Assembly: GCA_004794655.1 (NCBI GenBank)
Contig: SMMW01000627.1
Location: 1,178,001-1,242,000 of the forward strand
Source of the DNA: Marisa cornuarietis
Lineage: Eukaryota > Mollusca > Gastropoda > Architaenioglossa > Ampullariidae
Length of the DNA stretch: 64,000 nt
Reading direction: 5' to 3'
Shown: in pieces, positions 25,376 through 37,300 of the stretch
Layout: each line of letters begins with the position of its first letter
Position numbering within the stretch: the stretch's first letter is position 1
Notes under the pieces: generated by a model
Database searches by the model: none
What the model was told of the DNA's origin: nothing
What the model saw: the letters and a program-made list of their open reading frames with translations, nothing else
Program-made: the position numbers and the translations under genes

Positions 25376-28300
25376 TTAGGAATTTTTGCTTGGAAGTTTA
25401 ATGGTCACCTGCAAACCAGCCAATCATACAGCAACACTGTAACAACTCTTAATGTGTCACCCACAAGAAGCATACATTAGCTATCTATCATAAATGCAAA
25501 GTGTTGAAGCTACCTGCAATGAGCTTAATTAACCAAGCATTTAAGAATATTGAGACAAGCTATATTTTGGCCAACACAAAGCGTTACCCTGACTAGGTCA
25601 ACACAAGGAATATTTTTGTGATACTTAAAGAATACCTTCTTGATACGGACATATGGTATGTCTTAACGGACAACAACAAAGAAACTATGCAAGGTTTTTA
25701 CTCACATGCACACATATGATGCACACACATGCACATATACAGAAAAATAAACACTAGTCCCAATGTAACTAATAAACTGCTGGAGCTCAAAATATGTTAA
25801 ACTGCTTTGTCTGCAGCTGGACAGATTTGAGGGCCATGAAAACTTACGGTTTTGATTTCTGTGTATTCTTTCAGTGCATATTCTCCCCTGGAAAACAATA
25901 TTAAAGATCTATAGAATACCAATGTTCTCTTTGTTATATTAAATGATATTCCTTTTTCCTCCCTCACTCACATTTAATGACATTTCTCTCTTTTTTCTTA
26001 ATGAGAAATGAAAATAATTTCTAAACTCCTTGATTGATCATATTATAGTAGTATGGGGTAGGACACGCATTGCACACAAACACACACACAGGAATAAAGA
26101 GGTGGGTGACATACACTGGGCCGGTTATGTAAGGAAGACCACTGAGTGTTGCCTAGGGGGTAGACCGTTAACTGGAAGACCGGTACACTTAGCCCGGACA
26201 ATAGCGTTTGTTTTCATTGCTACAGACTGGTCATCGGTGCTGAGCAATGAAGCAGACGATTGAGCGTCGCCACAGGGTCGCGCTGGGGGTGGTCAGTTCA
26301 GTCTGGGTTTATAGGTTATGCATAGGCCAGGGAGTGTGTATCGACATCACATGGATCGCCTGTAAACTGATGTATGATTGGCTAGGTAAAGAAATAGAAG
26401 TATTGAGAGAAAATGCGAAAGTGAGAGAACCCAACCCTCGAAGGAGGGAGACGAGGTACTGCGAGTGTGTGCGGGTGGAAGGCAGTTGGAAGGAGAGCGC
26501 AGAGGTGGGAGTATCGCCCCACCAAGCAGTTGGGAGAACATCTGATGTACATGCTTTCGCCTACTCAGACCTATCCTCTGGCATACAAGTAAAACCTGAA
26601 CCCACGACAGTTTGGTGTTGATTATTGTGGTGAGACTGGGCAAGCTACCCTCGTCCCACCCTGTTAAAATATAATGAAGATTGTTGTTTAAGAGATTCAA
26701 TCTTTAAGATATTCAACAGTGGAAAAATAGACCTAACTGCACTCTACTCATAGCAAAGTACTTGGATCATCTCACAGTTCTCTTCCTTGGCCTGACTGCT
26801 TGAAGCCTCCAAATGCTGTCTGTGGTGTAACTATGTCATAACAGTTGATCCTGAAAAACACATTTAAAAAAAAATGACAAAAATTGCTGATCGTCTGTGT
26901 GGAGGAAAAATGCTCTCTGAACGGAGGTTATAGGCAATCAAAGTAAAGGGATCTGCTAGCAAATTACCAACTTTAATTTTTTTTTTATTTTGTTATTTGA
27001 GGTAGGGGTGATGTGTCTAGTTCCTTTATCAGCCAAAATTTTCCCTCATATCTTACAGATTCTACCAAAAATTGTTTTTAGCATGAAATCTGATCTACTA
27101 TTGGCAAAAATGAATGAAGGCAACTAAATGTTAAGCCTAAGTAAACAAACCAAACTAAACAAAGTCTAAACAATAAGTAAACCTTAAACAGCAGTGAACA
27201 AAACAATCACTGACCAAACACTGCCTGCCTGCAGGGTGTGAGCGAGAGTGATGGCCTTGTTTATGTCATCTGTAATAACACCAGCCCCCAGCCCATAGCA
27301 GGTGCGGTTGGCACGCTCAGCCACTTCTGAAATATCTTTGAATTTAATGATACTCTGTACTGGGCCAAAGATCTGAAAACGAGAAAAGAAATGAATTTTG
27401 TACTGTTTGTGTAGGGGAGGTATACAGAAAAATTACCATAACCATAATATTTTATTTCCAAAGAAAAAAAAGAATATTTGCTTGGAGAAAACTAATAGTT
27501 AAAAGTAAAAGATAATGATATTTATTAATGTCTGCACTACTTTAACTATAAAACTCTCAGGAAAAACACATGTAGTATTTGTAAATAAGAAGACATACCT
27601 CCTCCTTAGCAATGCGCATGTCATCTTGCACATCAGAGAATACTGTAGGCCTGACAAAAAATCCCTTATCCCCAACTCTTACACCTCCTGTCTGCAGCTT
27701 AGCTCCTTCTTCTTTTCCAAATCGAATATAGTCCATAACTTTCTGGAACTGTTCTTGGTCCACCTGTCATGCCATGAAAAACATATATGGTTACCGGCAG
27801 TTGATCGCACAATGGCTAAAGTGCCTGTCACCATGACAGTGAGAACCGAGTGTTGTACGTGGGTTCAAATCTTGGCTGCAACATACCTCTCCCTGGATTT
27901 GACACTTGGCAGGGCCAACGGTTGGTGGTTTTCTTCAGGTACTCTGGCATTCTCCACCCAAGCTGTGTTTGTGTGTGTGTGCGCATGCATGGACGCGCAT
28001 GTGCATGTGTGTTGTGAGCATGTCTGTTTGTGTGTATCTGCTATGTGCATGTGTTGTGCATGAAGAAAGTACAGCATACATGCCTAGCAGACTGATGTGT
28101 GACTACTCTCTTTCTGTGTAGCATTATAAAGCACAATAAGCATATTTATGAAAATGCTATATAAATGTACTATGTTATTATTATTACAACAGTCATGTCC
28201 ACAAATCCACTGATTCAATATCCACTATTTCAAGATTTACCGTGCGCCTGCTCCCCACCAATAAAAAAGGAAAATGAAAGAAATTAAAGAAATAAATGGT

Positions 28301-31300
28301 TTTAAAATGTGTCAAGCAAAAAAGGGCCACAACCTGGTGAAATTCAACAGAACAAACATGCCCGGTATACTCATCTTTCCGTGTCCCTGAACCCAGGCTT
28401 CCCTGCAGAATTTGCCTCCCTTCTGTTTCTAACCTTCTTGCTGTTTGCATTAGTGGCCATTATATATAGTGTTCAGCATAAATAGTGTTCAATATAGATA
28501 GTGTTCACCATTATCTGCACTTGGAATTGCTGTAGGTTTTGGAACATATTACCTGTGAATATGAAGGCACTACTGAAATCAAAATGAAGCCAGAATAGCC
28601 ATGGAAAAAATGGGAAAGCTTCAAACACATCATTCAAAAGACTAATATGTCCACATCATGAGTTGTTTTTTTTGGAAAGATTTCAGCAACATGAATATAT
28701 GAATAAGTGAACCAAAATGCTTGAAAGAAATGTGACTGTTTAGGCTGAAGTGTGACCTGTGTGTCACGAAAACAGGTAACATCACTAAGCTTACCTGTGG
28801 ACCTTGCATGGTTGTAGCACTGAAGGGATCACCAACAGTGCGGTTTTCTGCCAGGGCCTTGGCCTTTGCAACAAATTTATCATAGATGTCCTCTTGCACA
28901 AAAGTCCTTGAGCCAGCAACGCAATTCTGCCCATGGTTGTTCATGGATGCTGCATGCGCCCAGAGTGCTGCACTGTCCACTGAAAAATAAAAATTCAAAG
29001 GCAGATTAAAAATCTCTATTAAATAGTTGGAAAAATAGCAGTTTTAATGAAAAAAAATATAAATTTAACCCTTCCCCCCACACCCACATACTTTTTTATT
29101 TATGCAAGGACCAGATAGTTTAATTAGTACAAGCCTTAACATACACTAACCAAATAATCCCAAAGACCAGATAGTTTAGAAGTGTACAAGCTGTAACATC
29201 CACTAATCAAATAACGCAAAAAAGGCAAAGAGTTATGACATTCTTAGTGTATGTTCTGCAACTTACAATCTGTATCAGCAAAAATGATGAGAGGGGATTT
29301 TCCTCCCAGCTCAAGAGTAACACGTTTGAGGTTGCTTCGTCCTGCAGCCTGCATAATCAGTCGCCCCACCTGACAACAAGAACACATTTCTCCTGTGTAA
29401 TTCAATCACATTTCTTTTTTGCTTTAAGCCTTTAATGATACTTCTAGTGCTTTCAGTAGATAGTCAGCACCTTTTAGAATCAAACTTTTCAGAGAAAAAT
29501 CAAATGTGTTTTAACTGCAGCTTTATTAATTACCTCAGTAGAGCCAGTGAAGGCAACTTTGTCAATATTCATGTGTTCAGAAATGGCAGCACCAGCTGTA
29601 GGGCCATAACCAGGAACAATGTTCACCACACCTGGTGGGAAGCCTGCCTATTAAGACAATCATTAGGATTCAGTTTTTGATGTATTCATGTGTTAGCAGA
29701 AAGACTTGTATTCTTTATCAAAACGTTTTTCCCAAAGACAATGACTAGCAATCATGCATATTTAATCAATCTACCACTGTGCTGAAATCCACAAAGGAAT
29801 CAAAATTATCCTTGTGGTTAGTAAATGCTAACTATCAAACTACCAACATAATAACAACAATCCCACCTCCTTTAAAAGTGCAGCACAATACAATGCAGAA
29901 AGGGGTGTCTGCTCTGCTGGCTTCAGCACAACTGTATTTCCACAAGCTAGAGCTGGCCCCAGCTTCCAGGCTAACATCAGAACTGGGTAGTTCCACTACA
30001 AAAAAAAAATGAAACAGTATTACTTGTAAATATTGCACACATATCAAGGGTTCACAATAGCTAAAATCTAAGTAGAATGCAGGACATTATCAGCTTCACA
30101 ACACATTTTTGTAACAAACTAATGAGTACTTTGCTCTGCTAGCCTACTTGGATGTTATGTCTGACTAAAGTTACTGACCTTTAATGTTTTGTGATCAACA
30201 GATGTATATACTAACTCATCAGAAATATGTGAAAGTCCTCTAACTGCATCAATGTTTTATGTTTAACCTGGTGAAACTAAATAATCCTATTTGATTCATC
30301 AGCGGAAACAGATCCCAAGTTGCAAACAAAGCAAGAAACTGTATTGAGCAATATACCGGTATTATCTGTCCACATACACCAACAGGCTCATGGCGGGTAT
30401 ATGAGAAGAAACTGCCATCTGGGGAAAAAGGGGAAAATAGTGTTTGATTTCAGTAAAGGCTTCATGATCGATTTCTGTTTTAACATACATCCCTTCATCC
30501 ATGCACACATGGCCTGACAATCCCTAACTCATCAAAAATATGTGAAATAAAACTAGAAAACCACACACAAGTGCCCTGGATATCAAGAAACCAATTTCAT
30601 ATATTTCTTGTGTATACCCACCAACAGGAATGGTCTTTCCATGAATCTTGTCACACCAGCCAGCAAAATATCGAAGGACGCTAGCAGAGAATTTGATGTC
30701 TTCAACAGCATCCAAAAATGGCTTGCCATTATCTATAGTCTCAAGGTTCTGTTAAAGTAAAAAATGATGATATCGTTACGTGAGCTACCACATGGTACTT
30801 TTAGTTATCTATGATGGTTATTGCATAAACAACTTTATGCACCTCAGTACACTTGATTAAGAAATAATGTGCAGAATCCCAAAACCTGAGTGCATGCAGT
30901 GATGTTATCATAATTGTAAAATCTTTTCAAAAATCTTTATGATTAAATGTATACATCTCTCCAAAACATCTCCGATCGCTAAGCTTCCTTACGTCTACAC
31001 GTGAAGTCCCAGCATTTAAGTGATAGAAAAGCATAAATTCTTACTGCCAGGTATTCCACATCTCTTTCAAGAAGGTCAGCAAATGTATTCAAGAGCCGGC
31101 CTCTTTTGGAGGCATCCATTGTACGCCAGGCAGATCCAATAGCAAAAGCAGCCCTTGCTGCTGCCACAGCTGCATCAACATCAGCCTGGAAGACAGACAT
31201 CAGCGATACTTGTCTTCTTCTCCCTCAAGGTCAATGGTTTTTATTAATGAGTTTAACCCCACTTTTCTCCATCTGTATCATGTACTTGTAAGGTCCTTTT

Positions 31301-34300
31301 ATATTATGTATTTGATATAGTGCATTTGTTATTCTGTGAATGTTGTACTATGTATTCTATGCAGCTTTTGGTATTCTGTGAATGCCAGAAGGGTTTTGAA
31401 GAACCCCATTTACAATTTATTTTACACTCATAGAGCTTGAATATGCCTTTTTTTTCAATAATCTTCCATGATAACATATTGCACTCAGGTGAGTTTCAAG
31501 TCAGTATGGTCTAAAGAGTCATTATTGTTTCACATAAAGGGGTTTTTCAAAGAAAACATTGTTTATTGCTGTGGAAATATTTTGAATGAAAACAATTTTC
31601 CTGAAGAAATCTTGCTACATTATTAATATGGCATCAAAGATGCTCAAAAAAAGAAACGAGCAACGATATTGGCTGCATGGACAACTCTTGAAAGATAATA
31701 AGAAATTATCTACCTTGTCTCCCTCCTGCACCATACATATTTTCTCTTCTGTACATGGATTAAAGGTGGGGAAAGTCTTTCCGCTAACTGAGTTGCAAAA
31801 CTCGTTATTGATGAAGATCTTGAAACAGAGAATAAAACATTTTTGTCATTACTGATGAAGACCTGGAAACAGAGAACTAAAAAAATTATTGTCATTATTG
31901 ATGAAATCAAACTTTATTCTCTGTCCAAGGACGTCCAAGACAGAAATTTTTCTTTGCTCACAATCATGAAGCACATACAAACATAATATAAGCATTACAT
32001 ATATATATATATATATAAACAAAACATAATGGGCAGACATACATATACCCAAAATATGCACACCTACACCCTCTCTCACACATGGTAAGCCTAAGAGTCC
32101 CTGTGCCTTTTATTTAGGATGGTGATTGCTGCTGGCACGAAGGACCTCTGGTAGGCAGTTTTCCATGCATGTGCACTTTGTAGTGCCTGCCCGAGGGCAA
32201 CAGCCGAAAATTGGGATGGGGAGGGTGTGTTTGGTCTGACGAGATGTTAAATGCCATCTTTCTGACTGCATGAAGGTACAAGTCAGAAAGTGACAGCTGT
32301 GATGTTCCAATAATTTTATTTGCCTGGTGGATGACTCTGATTCCCTTGCCTTGTTTTTGACGAGCAGGTGACATTACCAGGCAGCAATGTTAAATATTAG
32401 AATGCTCTCAACAAGGGACCTGTAGACAGTTTCCAGAGCTCCAGAGCAAACGTTGAAGCTGGGGACTTTCCTCAGAAGGTGCAGTCTTTGCTGGGCCTTT
32501 TTGTACCCTTGGTTCGCGTGATCACTAAAGAAGAGCCTTCTGTCCATCACTGTACCAAGGTACTTAAAACTGGCAGCCCCTCTGCACCTGCTTTCCTTTG
32601 ATTTGAATTGGTGGGGGAAAGGGGTACTGCCATCTTTTCCATCATGTGCTCTCCCAAAGGCCATGTCTTCCGTTTTTTAAATGTTCAGCTCCAGAAAGCT
32701 GTGGTCAAGACATTCCTACAGTTCCCCGACACAGCCCAGGTACTGTGACAAGGACTGCTCATCTTTGAGGCATGCCACAAGAGCCATGTCATCTGCATAC
32801 TACACAAGTTCGAGAATAACTTTGTTAATGGTAATCTCATCTGTATATACAGAGAATAGGATAGGGGAAAGCACACATCCCTGAGGGGTACCCGTGTTAA
32901 GAGTCTGCTCATCTGAGAGAATTATTCCATTCATTGACAGATTTACCCTTTTAGACAAGCCGGACCCTACAGTCCCTGGAATGACCGCATCCATAGAACT
33001 AGACGTATAACATCCAGGTCTAGGAGGCGCTTTACAAGAAGGTGTGGCTGGACCGTGTTAAAGGCATAGAAAAATCCATGAACAGGACTCATACATAGGT
33101 GCCAGAGGTGTCCAAGTAATGTAGGATAGCATCTAAAAGACTAAGAGTGGCATCAGACACCCCCCTATGTTGCTTGTAGGAAAACTGCAGAGGATCCAGG
33201 CGCTCAGCCCCGGTGGAGGTTATCAAACTTGGCCACAACAGATGTGAGAACCACAGGTAAAAAATCTTTCAAGTTTGTAGCATTAGGCTTCTTTGGCACT
33301 GGTATTATTGTTGATGTGCGCCATAAGCGGACACTATGAGAATCAAGGGAAAGCTGGAAAACTCTGGTAAAGACACCACCCAGCTGACTAGCACACTCTT
33401 TGAAAACCATGCCTCTTATTTTGTCAGATCCCAGGGCCTTATGTCGGTTAGTGAGAATTCTGATGACATCTCCCTCGCAGATTGTGACAGTGGCTGCCGA
33501 CAGTGAAGAGCAGACATTATCTACTTCCTTGCTGAAGTCTCTCACATCCAACTGCGCACAGAATGTTGAGCTCATTAACAAACATGAGTGGGTCAGTACA
33601 CTTTACTCTTTGTTTCTTTTGTCCTGTACTCATCATGGTGTTCAGGCCCCTCCATGCAAAAAAAATTGCTATTATTTTTTCGAGGATTTCATGGTGTAAC
33701 TCCAAATCCTTTCAAACGATCTTTCATTTACAACCCCATTCTGCCCCCCCCCCCCGCCACTTGCACACACACACACACTTGCATGCATGTTTCATACTCA
33801 TTATCTACATTTCATTTAATCGGAGTGGCGTCCCCTCGCTTAGCAGGCTTGAGGGAGGCGGCTCTCCGCAAGTTTTGTATTTTTCTTAGTTTGTTGAGTT
33901 TTTCGTGTCCATTATGTAGGCCGGTGCTTTTTCCGTTGAATCTTTGCTTCGCAGGACTATTTGACTTTTTGTTTCTTCTGCAACTTTTCCCGTCGACTGC
34001 CGGTCTTTTCTGTATGAGGCCATAACGGTTTCTTCCGAAGATTCTGAAGATGACACAGAGCTGGTTTCTATGGAGCTTCTTGTAGACTAAGCACCCAGTG
34101 TCGTCTGCAGAACTCCGTGTGTCGCTCTGGTTGATGTGGTTGTCAAGATGGCTCCAGCTTTGATCCAGCGCAGGCGGCTTGCGTCTCTGGAGGGGAGGCT
34201 CTCCTGGGATACTTGAGTAAATCTAAGGAGGGGACAGCGAACTGATGGTCCTTAGCGACAACTGCCACTCTCTCCACTGCGACATCTGTCAGATCTGTGT

Positions 34301-37300
34301 AGAGAAGTTTTCTTACGACCTCATGGTCGATGATATTTTGACTAACAGCGATGGAAATGTTCATTGACAGTGATTAAATGATCAGTGCTAACTCCAGCTC
34401 TACACATTAGAAATACGACACTGGATCCGCAGCAAAAAATGAAAGCAAGGAATAATAATTATTTCGCAATAAGAATTAAACAGAAGATAGATTAACAAAG
34501 AGACAAACAATCGTTAAAAGCTGAACAACTAAGATCCCAAGATAAACAGTTCCGCTGCGGTCATCAGATGTCGAAGCCATCGGAAAACTGATATTACACC
34601 TGTCCATCGGCAGCCTAATGGCCGCGCTGTGAACCGTCCTCAGATTTAGTTTAGCCGAGTCAAGGACAACACTAGCCCTTCTCAACCTCCAGAGAGATGG
34701 AGCATGCGATAAAACGATTCTGTGCAGCAAGCGCGCAAATACTGCCCACGTGCGGTCGCCGATATGTGAGGCCATGCACTTGACCACACGACTGATGTCT
34801 TTTCACTTCATCGTATTTCTTGAAGGAGGCAACAATGCTCACCCTAACTGCGTGCTCTGGGCGTATTGAGTTCACTCACTGTGACTGTGTCTGCTGACAT
34901 TCGTCGAATGGTTTGCTCACAGCTGTAGACTCCGCCACACCATGACTCTCAATGTTATCCTTTATAGATGTTATGTTCATGCTTGCGTCCGGTATTTTCT
35001 TTTTCTTCCTTGTATTTTTGTTTGTTGCAATGTCTCTGTATAATTGTTTGTTAATAAGTTTCGTCTTTGTTTGAACATGGTTTCTGTGTCAATCTTTTTT
35101 TTTTTTTTTTTGGAAAGCGCATTGAGTCGACTCTGGGGTTGCAAATTGCGCTATATAAATCTACTTTAATAATAATAATAATAATTTCACACACGACCAA
35201 ACTACTTTTTGATCTCTTCTTCTCCAAATCTGTTATCTTACACTACAAGCCTGCAAAACATCTCCAATTCCTTCACAAAACTCAGCTGTTACACGGATCA
35301 GTCAAAACCTTTCAAGATAGTGGCATATAGCATAAGGTCAGTAGAATGCGCCATAAGGTCTTCCAAAATTAGTTTTTAGAACAGGGTGATTATTAGCTAA
35401 GGAATCTGAGGATAAACTTCTGGCGTTTATCGTCTGTTCTGTGCAGAACATCTGGAAGATGTAGAAGGCACATCTTTTGCCACGCTGGCTGGCAGGCTGT
35501 GGAAAGCTTGCAGTTTATGTTTGCCTTTAAATTTTAGGAGTGCTGGGTCACCCTTGACCTACATTAAACTCTTCTTGGCAATGATCCAGTTCAGCAGTAT
35601 TGTAGGTAGTTCAGCAACAGAACATACCATCAAGTACCATTAAAAAAACTGTACTGTTATTTCTGTCAATGTTGTCTTGAGGTGACAGATGAGGACAGAA
35701 CTATACCCTTTTCTCTCTCTCATGCACACACACAAAACGAGTTAAAAAAAAGAAGAAGCAGAAAATGTAAAGAAATGCCAGTTTGATGTTCTTTAACACA
35801 GCTTGTTATTTAACACACTTTTATTAAAACTTGTATAATGAATACAATTAGCTGGCATTATTAAATGCCATAAATTGCTTCACTGATGCATGCACAGGCT
35901 CACAATTAGCTGGAGCTAAGTTTTGAGTAGTAGGTTATAGTATTAAAAAATACTAATGCTGGAAATCAGCAAGAGTTTAAATAACATGATTGCCTGTTTA
36001 TCAATTAATATACAGACTTTTTCAATAGTTTGTCTTGTAAACCACTAATTTCTAATTATTTACTTTAAGGATCTTCTTCTCTAAAAGGTTTAGGAGTAAT
36101 ACTGACTGCTACAGTGTAAACAAGCAATGACCAAAACCTGCAAGTCAACTGTAATTGCTTGGGAAGTTCATTTCAGTTTGTAACTTGTGTTTAGCTGTCT
36201 GATGATGATTTTCTGTATTAACAGCCATTCTCCCGCTACCATAATATACTTCTTCTATTTGAAAAAAATGAGATCAGTGTATTGTAATGCACAGTGTGTT
36301 ATACTGGTCTACACAAACCTTTACCTCCTTTCTTTTTATTGTTACTAGAAATTGCCAATATTCTGGTTTAGCTTTAATAAGACTGCAGCAGCTGTCATAT
36401 AAATCTATGACAATACAGAATTAAATTTTCTTCACGTGGAGCATTTACAGTGCAATCTCTACCATGCAAAGATCACCTTTCAATCAACTGATGCCAGTTA
36501 ATGAATTCGCTGCTTGAAACAGCTGGTAAAAGAGTTCATAAAAAGCTACTGACCATACATACACAAAGATTACATTCATAACATTTTAACAAATGGGAAG
36601 AAGGCTGTAATAATGTCAATAAGTTTATGGATATCTTGTCATACCAGCCACTACTAAACATGATTAAAGCAGAGTGCAGCAATTTGTGTGTGTGTGTGTG
36701 TGTGTGCGGCAATTTGTGTGTGTGTGCCCTTAAAACTTATGCACATCCACAACTTTTGTGTATGCATGTTTACTGTTAAAATGTTTATTTTCTCCATTCT
36801 GAATATCTAAATATTACTGCTGTCTCCAGATTGCAAAATCAAAACATTGTGCACCTGTTGCCAAAAAAAGGAGCTGTATTTCATAATTTGGCTACACTTA
36901 CACTGCACATGAATAAGCTTGACTCATTAAAAAGCTGGGAATAAAAGTGGAAGACTTAGCTGCAGGAATATACCCAGGCAACCAGAGAAAAAATCCCAAC
37001 ATGATAAATACTTGGCAGATCTGTTCAGGATAAATCCTCTCTTGTGTGTGTATAGGTAGGTAGCAAATACACTTACTACTTCATTACACAAGTTTATCTT
37101 AGCTTCTGCATGTGTGTCTTTCTAATGCAATATTTAATTTTCTCCCAAAACATTTTTTTCTGTTTAGTGCAAAAAAGACAGACCATAAAGTCAAGACTTG
37201 TTTTTAAAACAAGGATGCCAAATAAAAGTGGAGTGACTGCTGACAATTATACTGAAATCAAAGATGTTCTATGCACTTCCATCAGGAGTGACAACTATGC

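Noticed and set aside
27800..27880. Functional tRNA gene
   Set aside because: Box A and B are present but the cloverleaf does not fold cleanly and a SINE body and tail follow.
32681..33889. Plus-strand ORFs in ALDH intron 1
   Set aside because: They are antisense to clear LINE reverse-transcriptase blocks or cover C-run and CA repeats.
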